A program made the translations under genes and the position numbers. A stretch of DNA of 64,000 bases from positions 53,687 to 117,686 of the forward strand of contig JAUCBJ010008061.1 of NCBI GenBank assembly GCA_032718475.1, read 5' to 3'. The notes beneath the pieces were generated by a model. It searched no databases. It had not been told where the DNA came from and was given only the letters and a program-made list of their open reading frames with translations. This DNA comes from Nemertoderma westbladi. Its lineage: Eukaryota; Xenacoelomorpha; Nemertodermatida; Nemertodermatidae. Positions 42,501 through 57,800 of the stretch are shown here, one piece after another. Each line of letters begins with the position of its first letter. The stretch's first letter is position 1.

Positions 42501-45500
42501 TGGATGTCCCCATAGCAACGCAGAGCGAACAGAAACCCCAACAGAATCGAGGAAACCAACCGGTAGAAAATATACAGGATCCCGCACAGGATAGGTCGGT
42601 GATACAATTCAAAAACGGCAGATCTGCCATAGGATCCAAGAAGATACGCCAATTCGAAACGACCAATCAGGCATCGGTGCCTCTGGATCTAAGCGATAGG
42701 AATACTAACGGGGCCGCTAGATGTGTCAGCGTAATTACTAAGTTGGACGGCGCGCTTGTCAGGGGGCCGCAAAAGACTCCCGTTGCTGTGGTAACCGAGT
42801 CGGTACCCCGTACAGAGGCGCCTAGACCTGTACAAACGGAAAGTGAATCTCGGATAATGAGCGCATTGGCACTAGTTGAGTTGGGGTTACAGCCCTCAAT
42901 GTCTTACACTCAGCAATCATAGGAACTTTCAATAAATATGTGTGTCCAAATAAAAGGATACATTTGTGTATCATTATGTACAAATAAGCAGACATTTATG
43001 TACCATATTCATTTGGAATTTTACAATTATGCATTACAGTAACACAATATATGGAATAAATCGTTGTGACGTTGTGTTTTGTGTACCATGCACTGCCAAA
43101 CAAAGATAATAATGTTTACAAAAATCATTTTCGTAAACTTCATTCTTCATTTGATATATCGTCTAGAATGTTTAATACTTTGTTATTTATGCAATAATGA
43201 AATACTATGTTCAGAAACACTTTCCTCAAACTGTAAAAGAGTTAATTTAATTATATAGTACTGGTAAATATATTCTAGTAATATTATCATGGTTGCCACT
43301 TTGGTTTTTAAAAGCATCCCTGACTGCATTGCATGCCAGCATACCAAATATTAATCTCCCTCGTTAAATATGTTACAAATATCACATACTGTTTATGTGT
43401 AAGGGAATAAAACATCGAGCGAAGCGAGCACGATATTTTTTACTTTATGAAACAACAAACTGACATTTCCATGAATTCTAAATTTCTTAAGTGAATTTCC
43501 CGATATTTCTCTGACATGCTTTAACCTTCAGATGAGTTAGTGGCAACCGCGATTATTAGGATTATTATAATTAATAAGTTAATTGTGCTTGTGCAAGGAC
43601 TATTCAACTGTATAGAGTAATCCTTGGCTGTTTGCAAGGATTACTCTACTGCAGTAGAGCCGTTCTTGGCTGTGTGTCATTCTGCTTTTATTATGCAAAT
43701 ATACAGTAATATTGTGCGATTTCAACTATTATAACCGGAAGAATTAACAATTTCATATTCATATCCATATCATAACTCATCGTTAGCAATAACTATTTAC
43801 ATACTTGTGTGTAAAGTAGCACTTTACAGAGTGATGATCCGAGTGGCTTTGTTACACGAACGAACGTTAGTGAGTGAAAATAAAGCCACGAGGATCAGAA
43901 CACTGTAAAGCAGGGTTTTTTTTTCTAAATATGTTAGTGAAATTTATAAATAAAAATAGTGATTTCTAATTTTTTTAAACTTGTTTAGAAATATTTCTAA
44001 ATTTAAAAATTGAAAATAACAAGAGATCAGAATTTAACATTATAGCCATATTTAATTTATGTTTGTTTATTATTCATTCACCACTCTCTAAAACTGATCT
44101 TGTAATACTGTTCCAAAATCCAAATAAGTAGATTTATTAAAGTGTAACATTCATTGAGGATTATATTGAAATTAAATTATTAAAAAAATATTTTTGACTT
44201 AGTTATTTCTTCACAAACTGTTCTTTGGAATCAGAATGGTGGATTACATGAAAAAAATCAAAAAAAATCTCTTCCGCAATTTTCAATGAAACTTATGGAA
44301 AATAATGGCTGGGGTTGATTAGGTATATAGTTCCCAGTCGGTCATAGTTGAAGGGGACCAAGTGTGACCGGGTGGTAATTTGTAATCCTACCGGGAACCT
44401 TAGGCATTCAAAGCGACCTGGTTAAATAAATACAGCTGCTAATAAGTTAATACAAATTGAAATTGCATGCGCGTAAATAATGAAGGGGGTGTTTTTTTTT
44501 TTAATTCGAAATCCGATTAAGTTCTTTGTTTATGCTTTTCGAAGAGTCTGTTTATGAGGACCATTATACCCTTTATAATTTTTTGTAAAATTTACGTATT
44601 TTCTAAATTTCTAAAGCCGAGTTTACTAATGAGATCAATCACCACCTTGGGGGGAAGTTTTGTTGTGAGAGTGGCCTGGCCCAGAAGCAGGAGAAATTGA
44701 TTATGGGGCTGGGGGAGGGGGTATTTTTGGGCCTTAAAACCCTATCTGGCCAGGTCTATTTTTACTAATTGGCCCTGGGTGGGTTGTCATTTTTGGAATT
44801 TTTTTAGATATTGGCTAAAAAAATTAAAATTTGGAGGTATAAGGGTTTTCGAGGTCGCTGATCCCGATAACACTTGTTAAAAATATTTTCTGGCATTGCA
44901 GCCATCATTTTGTTGCACTATTCTACTCCCACAGCGCCCCAGGACGAAAAGTACAATGAAAAATTTTCAAACTAACGAACGTTGTGTTTGGATGAATAAT
45001 TCTGAAGCTATAGTGTCGAGGTCGCTGATCACGATAGAACTTGTTAAGAATATTTAATGGAAGTGTGAACATTAAATATTTATCAATTTGTGCTACCGGT
45101 ACTTGTATTTTTCGTGCCAAATTGGCACATATCCAAAATTTCCACAATGAATCGGATATTATATGAGTGTCCCATCCACGATCAGCATCCGGGAAAGTCA
45201 TAAAATGTCATAAAATTAGTTTGATTTGGTGGTGATTTTTTCATTATCATATTTGCAATTTAAAAATTACTATGAATTTTCTCGAATGTTATATCTGAGT
45301 TATATAATCGTGATCAGCATCCAAAAACAACCACTATATATACCGCAAATAAATTTATTTTATCGAGCTATTAAAAGTTTGGAAAAAATTTGCGCGCGAA
45401 AATTACTCGAAAATTACGAAAACTAACATAGCTATGTTTTGGGCGTTTGAGCTGGTGAGCCAATTAAATTTTAGGAAAAGTCGCGAAATCTGGGTTTTCC

Positions 45501-45773
45501 CACCATACCTGGCTTAAAGATACATCCCCCGCAGTTGAGTTACAAAAAATTTCTATAATGACCACCCCGGGCCAAATAGGGTTAATGGGGGGGGGGGGGG
45601 GGGGGGGGGGGTAACTCAAATCAAAGGGGACTCAAAGGGGATTCAAAGGAAACTCAAAGGGATATTTCAAATCTGAAAATGGTTTAGCGAGATCTCTTTT
45701 ACTTTTCGAGTTATGGCTGTCTGTCCGTCTGTCTCTTTTTTAGTCTGTCTGTCAGAATGCAACAATGTTCATG

Positions 45774-45806
<33 letters not shown>

Positions 45807-48800
45807 TATATTTATTGATATAGCGCCAAATTTACATCATTTACGTACTCTATGGCGCTGACAACACATACAGTAATACACAGTAATTAATAGTTCGTGA
45901 CTGCAATGGCAATAGTTATGAGGTAAAATCAACTAAATTAATGTAGTAATAAAAAACCAACAATAAAAACATCACAAAATATAGTAAAAACAAACAATAA
46001 AAACGATCATCGCAGATATTCCAATCTTACGGGTTAAGTTAATTAGTAATTAATGGCAATAGTTGTGAAATAAAATTATCCAATTAATTAATTAAAAAAA
46101 TGTCAGTCGTCCATAAAAACAAATAAATAATGTTTAGTTTAGATTTAACTTCAAAGGCACAGCGTAATATAAGACACTAGTTCACGTGGTATTCCAGATT
46201 GTATAGGTGAGTTTTTAGACGTTTCTTAAAAGTGCCCACATTCAATGATTCGCGTATGGCCGGAGGCAATGCGTTCCATACAGTTGGAGCAGCAATGGAG
46301 AACGATCGCCTACCATAATGTTCCGTATTGTAGCGAGGGGCCACGAGTAAACCCAGCCCGCTGGATCGCATCTCGCGGATGGATATGTACGGAGTTAGTA
46401 AGTCGCTTAGATACTTCGGGGCACAGTAGTTATTTACGCATTTCCAAGTTAGCAAGGCAATTTTAAAGTCAATACGGCGAACTATAGGTAACCAGTGCAA
46501 TGCTTTTAGAGTTGGAGTTATATGGTCCCTCTTCTTTACACCACATGTACCGTAATACCGTTATACAAAATTTGACAATCTGCGTTATACAATCTGCGGT
46601 ACAAAATACCGTTATGATACAAAATTTATGTTGTAAGTTTTCATATTTTGTGGAACCTCATGAGTCTGTCTGTCTGCCTGCCTGCGTTTCTGTCTGTCTG
46701 TCATTCTGTGTGTCTGTCTATCTGTCTCTCTCTCTGTCTGTCTATCGGACTGTCCGTCAAATATTTTTGCAGTCATACAGACCCTAGATAGACTGACACG
46801 ATTCAGCTAATTACGAAAACTGACATCGTAAATGAAATTACCGACCACGAAAACCCCCTTAGAGAAATTCTTAGCTATTTTCTGTGAATTATTATATTTT
46901 GACGGACAGACCGACAGACAAACTGACTCATAGACAGACATCAGATAGTCGGTTAGAAGACTAGATTTTGCAACAAAATGGAAAACTTACATCAGCAATG
47001 AAATTACCGACCACGAAAACCCCCATAGAGAAATTTTTAGCTATTTTCTGCGAATTATTATATTTTGACGGACAGACCGACAGACAAACTGACTCATAGA
47101 CAGGCATCACATAATCAGTTAGAAGACAAGATTTTCCAATAAATTGAAAAATTACATCAGAAATGAATTCTCCTACCAGGAAAACCCCAATATGTAGTAT
47201 TTTAGTGTGGTCTCCTTCCGCATAGGCAGACTTACTTTAACATATATTCTTTCATATTCACATAAAATAATTGGCGGGAAGGTTTAAACTTTAAAGGCCG
47301 TTATCTCGGGATTACATTTTTTCACACACGCCATTTCTTAACCTTTTTTTGTGCTAGGAGGCGCTAAAAAAATTTATTTCACATTTTTATTTACTTTAGT
47401 TCATTTTCTTTTCGATGGTATATAGTTTTCTGCGCCTTCAACCATATTGGAGATATTGGAGAAAAATTAACAAATATCACCAGGGGGGGGGGGGGGGGGT
47501 TACCCCCCCCCCCCCCCCCCCTTAAACCCATAACCTAGGCCAAAAGTTAGGGTTTTTAGGCTCATACCTAAAAACTAACGTTGACCAAAAATGTATTATT
47601 AATTGCTTTGGTTCAATATCCTGGTTAATAGAAAGGAGCAGGTTACAGTGAAATCAATAAACGAGAGTTAATATTACATGTTACAATTTAATTTTTGCTG
47701 GAAATAAATATATTTATGGTAAGAAATATATTTTCTATATAAATAAAACTCTTGGACTAGGATAAAACTAGGACCCCTTTGTAAATAAGCTACAGCTTTA
47801 GGGGTAATCCTACAGTGTATACGTTATGTTGGACAATACATAATATTGTTCTTGTTTTTACATAATGTGTGATAATAATTTCACAAACTAATTGAAACTA
47901 TTAAACTAATTAGTAAACTGGTAATTCCGGTAAAATTCCGGCCGGAATTGACCCCATTCCGGCGGGAACCGGAATCTGGCAAAAACCGCCGGAATTCCGG
48001 CCGGAACGGAATTCCGGCCGGAACGGAATTCCGGGACATCCCTAGTCTGTTATTGGTTAATAATTATGATGATAAAATAATATTACTAATAATCTGTCTG
48101 CAGAATATATGATAATGAAGTAGAAAAGTTAATGGCATTGTGAACATAATTGGAATCGATTTTCCCTCCAGTTCTTTATGTAACGAGAAACATAGGCATT
48201 TAATTGAAATTCAACAAGAAGAACTTTCAACGCATTTATCTCAAACTAATTTTTCTTTGTTGGCGCCCGTTCTACTGTTACCATCACCAATGGTGGATTA
48301 TTCCTTGTCCTTCCCAATAAAATGGCTTTACTTTACCAAAGCGGTATTAAAAGTAGGGACCTAATTAGTTCAATATTTCAATGAAAATATTATTATAGGT
48401 GGGGGACCTAAGATTGCAAGATTTACTTTACAGAAAACAAGCAATACAGCACTATTGCATGGCCTACTTTTCACACTCAATTCATTGGGTAAAATAATTC
48501 AGTTTTCTAAACAAAATTGAGATTTTCTAAATTTTTTCTAACCGTTTAGAAACTTTTAACAGTGAATATTAAAAAAAAAACCCTGCTGTAAAGTACTTTG
48601 CAACAAGTATGTATGTAGTTATATTCCAAAATTATTACATTATGAAATGATTTTACATATACATTATAAGTGATAGAAACTGCACAAATTATATTAGTTG
48701 CTGTATAAATAAATGTAAAAATGACATAAATTATGTTATAAATATGTTAGCTTATAGTCCTTACAAAAACATTAACGACGAAAAACTAAAACAACAAAAA

Positions 48801-51800
48801 CTCATGAACTGAACACCAAACAAATTGACCATTTATAATTATGAAAAGAACACTAACTTGACTAAATTAGCCCTTCTGTTCGTATGTTCCTGGATTAACA
48901 TTGTTTGTTGGTTTTGCGACTCCCACAGTTCTCGTTCTAGAGCAAGTCTCTCCAACCGCTTCGCTTCCTGTGTTTTAAAACAAAATCTATCACTGTAGAT
49001 CTCAAAAATCCATACAGGTATTAGTCTGTTAATATTTCAGGTACTAGTTCGCCGCAATAAACCATGTCGACACCTTCATAATCTTTAAAAAAACTCCCCT
49101 CCACCCCGTAATTTTTTTCTAATTAAAAAAATATGCTACGAAAATTGGAATGGTGACAGTTCGACATTGGTTATTACAACTGGTCTCGCCATATTTTTGT
49201 TTTTGTCCATACAAAACGCCGTTAAAAAGTGTCTATATAACACTACTTGGCTGTCTGCAACGGCTTTATATTTTGTTTTTAATATAAATCAAAATAAAGC
49301 AAAGCCAAAGAGTCGGCCGAAGTCGGAGGCGACCCAAGGCTACTCTTGCGCAAGCTTCTACCCGAAGGTAGTTGTGGGTGTTACTCGTATCCCAAGTTTT
49401 ACAAATTCAAAGTTTTGCAATTAATTCAAATGGTCTACATTTTATCGCACAGAGTGGATGAAAGGCTGAGTGAACCCTGGCGGGGGTTGAAACAACACTC
49501 TACAGAGTGAAAGCCCGGCGCTCAACCAACTGAGCAAACCCCGACGATTTTGTATTTTTTTTTTCAAATTTCAATCAAACGTATCAATTAAATGAAATAC
49601 GTCAACATACCAATCCAACTATACGTACTTACAATCGCGCACCAAGTTCATGTTCGTCTGAAATAGGATATAACCGAACCGGAAATTGTAACAAGTTGGA
49701 CCACTGTAGTCAACATTTCCATGGTTCCTAATGAGATGTGAGTCATCAATGTCAAAGATCGAACCAAAATTCCCAATAAAGCATACCAAACAATTATTAC
49801 TGATCAACACCGACAATTATTGTGACAAAGAACAGGATAAAAACAAGTTTTATTCTTAAATTGTTACTTTTTCGCTCAAAATTAGAACAAAATCGGGAGA
49901 AAAAGTTGCACTTATTTTAAAAGTAACCCCCATAGGATTGTATTGATTTTACTTTTTTCCCGGCGAAAAAGGTAAAACAAAATATTTTTGGTGGAATTTC
50001 TTACATTTTATTAAATGTGTTCAAAGAGCATTGACGTAGAAAAGGTTTGCACGTAAATTGAGCAAAATCCATACACGCACTCAAAAGTTATGGCAAATTG
50101 AGTGTCTCCGCCGCGTACTCCAAAACGGAACTCAATATCCAATATTGTTTATGTTGTTAAGCGGCTCTCTAGTTACGTAATAAATATTCGAGAACACTAA
50201 ATTATTTAACATTGAGTAAGGCAGCATCATGAGTTGAAGAGTAGAGTAATTTGAATTTCAGTTAACTATGGAAGCAATATAGTAAAATACTATAGTTCAA
50301 TTTATTTTGTACCACTATACATGTATTGTTGTACGTTTTATATAGAATTAAACAACAATAAAGTACCAATTTAAGAATAAAATTACTTTAAAAATTAATT
50401 AAAAAAACCTCACTGGCGCTCGGTAAATACAATACCTCGAGAATAGTGAAAAAAATGTTCTTATTTTTTCCTATGTAATAAAAATTATTATTAATGCTTA
50501 AATAATCAGATGTTAATTGATGATTCTAGTTGTTTATATTTTGTTAAAAAGCATAGTTATATTTCTAGTTTTATTTGTCCATGGATTGTTGCTTCATTTT
50601 CTTTTTTTTCCGTAAACCTTTTCCTTTTCCTTTTCCATGAAAGGCATCTGATCTATGTCGACTCATGATCTCTGAACTACCTGGGTTCGTGGCTCCCGGT
50701 CGCTCCGGAATCAGGGTTTTTGTTTCTTCCAAACCCATGGTTGTTACATTTTCAAGATTTATTGTTGGTCTTTCTCGATGTGCTCTGCTGTCTCCTCTCT
50801 GATTACCCTCTCCACTACTAGACCGCTTAGTACCCAAAACACATGAAAACATACTGCAAGAATTCTTTGATCGTTTACTCTTCTCACTCTTTCCAGATGT
50901 TAGGTTCCTTGATTCCTTACTCTTCTTACTCTTTCCAGATGTTAGGTTCCTTGATTCCTTACTCTTCTTACTCTTTCCAGATGGTATGATCCCACTCACA
51001 CTACATGACTCACTCATTCCAAATGATTTGGTTTCAGCCACTCTATGACTTCTGCTATAGGGCTCACTTTCTATATTATTTCTTGTTGCTTTCATTACAG
51101 CTGCACTACTTCTACTACTACTACTACTACGACTTCTTGCTCCATAACTGCTTCTTCTATTGCTACTGCTACTACTACTACTACAGGGCCGACCCTCCCT
51201 GTTATTTATGAATGGTTTTATCTCAGATCCAATAGTCACCTCATTTTTTATATCATTTACAGATGGTTTGGGCTCCGCCCTACAATCTGGCGCTCGTGGT
51301 AAATTCATTCCAGTTGGTTTTATCATAGCCACAGCACCGCCATCACTACTACTAGAACTACTACAACGCGACGCACCCTTCATTTTTTTTCTGAACCCTT
51401 TCATCCCAGTTCCAGTAGACGCCTCACTATTAATTTTCTTTCCATAAGGGAGCATCCCACCCACACTAGACGGGTCATTTATTACATCCTTGACAGGTTG
51501 TTTCATACCAAACATACTATCCGGCTCACTCATATTTCTTCGGGATTGTTTCAACCTATACGCACTTTGCAGCTCACTTTTAAAATTATTTCCGTTTGTC
51601 GTCCAGTTGTCGAGGTTGTCGTCCTGTTCCACACTATGGTGCTGGCTTATTCTATCATTTCCAGGTTCTTTCCTCTCAACCACACTATGCAGCTGACTCA
51701 TCATATTCTTAACATTTTGATCCTCCACGGTAGATGACTCCTTCTTTTTATATGTAGTATAACATTTACAATACATTTGCGCAAGATCACTGAAAATTTT

Positions 51801-54800
51801 GACTATGTCGCCAGGTTTAACTGAGAACTCTGTAAACCCAAAATAGAGCAAGAATATTTGGAAGCGATTTTGTGCCCTCTTGAGGGTCAGTTTAAGGGCA
51901 GATATATGAATGGAACAGACTCTGATAAAGGACATGAAATCATCTTCGAGGGTTTTACTTTTTACCTGTTGGATTTCTATCGTGTTTATAATTCGAAAAG
52001 CATTGGTACACTCCTCTTCAAGCTTTTCCAAATCAAATGAGATCTTTTTGAAATCAAAGAAAGTGCATAACTCTAATTTTTTAATGTTATTAAAGATATC
52101 TGAATCTGAACCAAGATTTGGCCAAGTTTTCTGGACATGACACACAACATGATAAAGCAACATTTTGCCATCCTGGGTGTCCTTAGTAGTGGCTAAATTA
52201 TTGAGACCATTTAAGTCGAATCCCTTAATATTAGTGTTGTTAAGAATATTACCGAAAGCAAGTAAAGTAAAGAGAATATGTTTCAGCAATTGAGAGTCTA
52301 CAAGGTGCTTCATGATGAGGATGAGATCAGCAATAGATTTCACAATTTCACTCTCTTTTGAATCATACATCAATCGAAATTTCAATAGACTCAAGCGCTC
52401 TTCAAGATTAGGTATCTTGGAAATCTTTAATAGACACAAGAGGGCTTTTTCATCCGATTTCTCGCATACTCTGAGATTTTTGTTAATGTTTTCAATTTCC
52501 TCTTTGGTAGGCATGAGGGTTAAAACTGTGTCAAACTGAAGAGATTTGAAATGATTAATGTTCATTTCCTCTAGAGCCTTAACTATTGCATTAGCATTCT
52601 TATCTCGCATCCCCGTTAATATGATTTCTATTTGACGAGAGCGGTTAGATTCGAGTTTATACTGGTTTTCTTTTTTATCAATTAATTCTTTCCCATCACT
52701 ATTGCCTTTGGTGACTATATTTTTAAACATTTTTTTGAATTCAGTTTGCATTTCTTTATTCATTTTGACATCAACACCACTTAGGCTATCCCAAAAGGAA
52801 GTTCCACATGGCATAATCGGCTTCCAATGAATTCGTCTGACACGACCAGATAAATAGTTGGGATTTGGAGGTGGGGGTATGTTTTTAGAATCTCGAGGGC
52901 ATGGAAGAGGTGGTGGTGGTAAAACCCTTAGAGGAGATGGTGAGGCACCCGTTCCACGGGGTGGAAGTGTGCCACTATGGGTGACTGGGTCGTCGTTTGT
53001 ACCTAGATCTACAAATTTCAAACCATCTAGTTTTATATTTTGGATGACTTTTTCGGAAATCTGAAAATATCGAAGTACATCATCTAAAGTATACTGAGTT
53101 TCATTTTTAGGCTTACATTTCTTGATATCTGGAATAAAAAGATGTAAATCGGGATGGTAATGAGTGATAATTATATACGCATTTGTACATAAAGTAGTAA
53201 AGAGGTTCATTTCACTTTGTTATATTATTTCAACCCTATCACTTACATCAGCTAATAGGCCTCGCTCTGTTGAGACCCTAGTAACGCTGCAAAGTTTGAC
53301 AACAGCGTTATGGCTTATAAATTGAAACGTCGCAAAGTTATCAATAACTAAGAAACAATTGACTTCTGGAACGCCCATTGTAGTTAGGTTAGATTCGTCC
53401 ATTGTAGTTAGGTCGCTTTGGACAAAAGTACCATAATTGGCCCATGCGCAGGAAATTACCGTACCTTTCATTTGTTAAGGGGCACTTTACCTTACTTTCT
53501 AGACATCTATATTACTAAACATAACAATTACAGTGTTTAATGAAGCCTTGTAGCCCCAAAAAGTTGACATAATGTAACAAAATGACATACATGATTGTAT
53601 GAAAAGGGCACTATTCACTTATTCGGTGTTTAAGACCATTATTGTCTATTTATGTATATAATTCTCACACGCTGCGCTCGTTCGGTATATAAATACACTC
53701 GGGTACCTAGATCTATACGTATGTAGTTATCATCCAAAAATGTACGACTAGTTTACGAAAAAAACTATATAAAACTTTTTCATAATAAAATTACATATTT
53801 ACCGCATGTAACATACACGGGTGGCTATAGTAAATGACTTAAGGATGCCCACTAACCTTTAACCTCAATTGGAATTTTTATCGGTTTGGGGGGCACGACC
53901 GGTTTGGGGGGTACGATCGGTTTTAAGTCTTGCGAACTATCTGATTCACTTTCAACAACATCGGAGTCTTGCAAACTATCTGCATCACTTTCACCAACAT
54001 CTTGAGTAACCTCATTAACAGGAAAGGTAGCGGAATACAATTCCGTATGTTTTTTATCATTAAACCTATCTCGTTTCGATCGTACCACATACGACGATGA
54101 AGAACTTTTGCTGTTGATCTTCTTCATTGTTTCAAATACATACTACGAGACTTGTAAAGCATAGTACGTTAGAGATAATGGTACCGCAAAAGGATAGCTA
54201 CCTGATTTTTTATTAAATAAAATCATAAACACGCTGTTATCTTATTACCTATCTTATATCTTATATACAAACAATGTTTTCGATGATACATTAATCATAA
54301 TAGTATAGGGAATAGGTATTACTTTATTTATACATATGATGGCCCATTCCATATCGAGCCACGATGTACAGATACACCCGGACATTACATTACTAATTGT
54401 ATGTTACTATTTTTTAATGTTATTGATATTGTATTATTATATACTGTTATGTAATAATTATTTATTGCCTATGTTAATAATGTAGAACATTATTTGCACT
54501 ATTATACTCGAGATATTTTTTTAAAGAATTGATAAAGAATCGAGATCATAGTGATATTTAATTCATTAAGACTACTTCCTACGGCATTACTGTGCCGGAA
54601 AAGTGTACACACTTCCCACCACTTTGTACTACATAGTTGATTCCGGTTTTGGACTTTAATTATTGAACGTGAACATAATCTACACCTTATCAAAACTTTC
54701 TAGAACAAATATTAGCAGACATCAATATTTTGTATAAAAAATAGCTATTAAATAATTACTAACTATAACTAACTATCTACCATAACTATCTAATAAAAAT

Positions 54801-57800
54801 AATTACTAGCTATAAAGTATATACCATGAATTTATGACTTTAATTAAATTATTAAAGACAAATTTATTTGAGTATTAAATACTATTCAATATTTTTTCAA
54901 ATATTGAATGCCAATCGGCTTTATTGCGTAAAGCTTTGTATAGTAATTAGTTAGATTAGAGCCTCGTCACTTGTAGGGTTAGGTTACGAGGCCGACACGG
55001 CACTCTTGTAACCGGTAGAAGTGATAAATATTGTCACCACTGGGCCTCTAACTTGATACCCCCCTACTATACTACGGGTCGATTACGCAAAAAATGGCCA
55101 AATTCCAGGTTAAAAAAAAAAAAAAAATTTCTCAAACCCTATCAAATCATACATATTCTAAAAGCCCTTAGCGTGCTGATTTCAAATTTCATAGTGGTTC
55201 ATTTTTTCTACCAATAGTAAAAAAGTTATGGACGAAAAACGTATGTCTCGTCGGTAATGCTTTATCTTATATAAATTTCCTTGTTTAAACATGCGTTACG
55301 TCTCATTTGTAACGACAGTTTATTTGCGTTACATCTTTCTGTGCATGCTTTACAAGTGAGACAGCGTTACAATGGGTACCGTTATGTAACATACCGTTAC
55401 ATGTAGGACAACTGTGGACATGCTTAGCAATCTCATTAAGTTAACGTGAAAGCTTGACCTTGTATATCATTAGATAGCGCTTTCAGAAGCGGTATAAATG
55501 AACTTTACATTAAGTGAATCCGATTTGTGGAAGAAAAGTTAGAGCAAAAATAAGGGAGTTACAAGATGGACATTTCCAATGACGTTAAAAAACTACTTGG
55601 CAAACTTTTGGGCATAATTTCTGCTGGACTTATCGATTAGCGTTCATTCGTATATGTATGGATAGCCAAAAAAATGATCTTTCGGAAAATACTTACCTTG
55701 AAACAAACACATTTTACAATAAAGAGTTATGTTTCAAAAACAAGCGTTACAACACCTAAAAAATTTATAAAAACGAACATGTAGCATTTTTCATTCCTCC
55801 AAATACAAAACTATAAAGAAGTGTACCCCAGTAACGACTAGTACTGGATTGTAGATCATGAAATAAGCTTTAAGCTGATATATAGTTTACCGGAAGTATA
55901 TCTTACTGACATTTGGTTATGATCGTTTGTATCTCAAAAACTTAGCATCGGACATCGCATCATATGTCCATTTCGTGCTTGTAATCCAAGGAAAATATAT
56001 GTCAAATTGCTTAAAACCAATGCCAAAAAATGTGCGAAAATTCGCTCTATAGAAATATATATAGGTTTTTATGGTTTGGGTTATTTTCTGCTGAGTTATG
56101 GCTCATGGAATGGCAAAATTACCTCTGACACAATTTTGGCCACTTTTTGCGTAATCGACCCTACACTACCTACTAGAGTAGATATAGGCCATGGTAGCTA
56201 CAATAAATTATTATTGTCACTAAGACAATATTCTAGTAATTCTGTAACAGATCGCCTTGTTTGCCACTAATTTTATTTTTTATTATTATTATTTTATTTT
56301 TTGATTGTAGAATAGAATATGAATAAACAACCATTTTATAGGCTTCAATAATTTAAAAACTTAAATTATTTGGTTCCCAACCGCAGTAACAATAATCGCT
56401 TCACTGCCATAGGCACCGGAGCGAAGCGAGATACGAGCAGGAAACGAGAATTGTAATCTTGGTAAAGTAAATGTTGCATAAATTAATTAATTAATAGAAA
56501 TTAACAACATTGAACTCAAAATCAATACCGTCGCCCCTGACTAACTAGGAATACAACATTCAATGGGCATGGCGGGACGGTTGTCTGGTAAATAAACTGT
56601 TTGAGTTATCAGCTCGAGAAAAACGAGATTTCTTTATCATTTACTTATAGACGTATGCAGAAACACTAAGTGGGGCCTTCGCGCAGCATGAGAGATTAAT
56701 TTATGATAATTATCAACTTAAAAGGTTTATAAAGAAAATATTAAGCAGATGTCCCATGATTATAAATTTTACACTCTAGCGGCAGACTGGGTAACTGCAG
56801 TCGATTTAATACCTCAGAAAAACTTCAATCTGAGGTCTGGAAATATATCTGCCAGGTATCATTTAGGTCGAAAGGATTAAATATAGTAACACGAAATGGG
56901 AAAACTGATATGAATGATAATGGATCGCCCTCTAGGGGCAGACTGGAGAAATTATGGTGCCTGAAAGTCTCTAAAAAATCTCTCTTTCAGTCTTGTTGAC
57001 ACCTACAAATTAGTTTTAAATCCGACAAAGTTATTTGCATGTCAAAATCGTATTGACCCACCCACTAACAGTGTCAGTTCGCCACGGTTCCGCCTTCTTC
57101 GTGGCTCGCCCCACAATATACTAATTACCTTCATTGTTTCATAGTTGTTTATTGTTGTTTCCATGGCGATACCACCGCAATCAATAGAGGCTCTGGAGTC
57201 ACTGAAACTGTGGTCTCTAGAACTGGCCTGTTGGTTGCTAGGGAGAGTCTTTAGGATATAATGGGAAGGGGGAATGTAGGGGATGCCGCATTCGTCCGAT
57301 AGATGGCGCATCAAGGTCTCTGTGTCGGTCAGGAATTCCGATTTGGGATATTCAAGGGATTCTTTAGTAAATATTAAGTTCTGAAATAAAAATATAAAAA
57401 AATATATTCCATTACAAAAGTTATGAAACCAAATATATGTATCTATGTATGTAGTTTGATTATATTCGATATGGTAACATTACAACACACTGATGATGAA
57501 AAAAGTTATTGGAACGTGTTACGGATAAAATAAGGGCAATTATCTTTCAGTATATTCTATTTGGTGTAATTTCTAAAATTTTATGATACATAAAGTAAAG
57601 ATTAGATAACGATAGATATCGCAGTCAGACGTTATAGCGTTTGTAGATCCACATAGCGGTAGAGTCTGCTAGGCTAGGCGGTGCGGTGATAACTAGTATT
57701 TAGATTAAATAAAGATAAAATGAGTGGCAAAGTTAATTAATAATATTATTAATGTTAATTATTAATAATTCCACAAAATTTCCGAGTTTATAGTTGGGAT

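Noticed and set aside
51005-51737. Several plus-strand ORFs
   Set aside because: Antisense shadows of the Ser-rich formin tail (CTA/CTT runs).
53129-53210. Formin start at ATG 53210
   Set aside because: A strong acceptor (TTTTTATTCCAG) at 53129 matches the phase of an upstream exon, so these residues are probably intronic.
53220-53471. 83-codon minus ORF just upstream of the formin frame
   Set aside because: Lies in the formin intron, ends before the acceptor and shows no domain.
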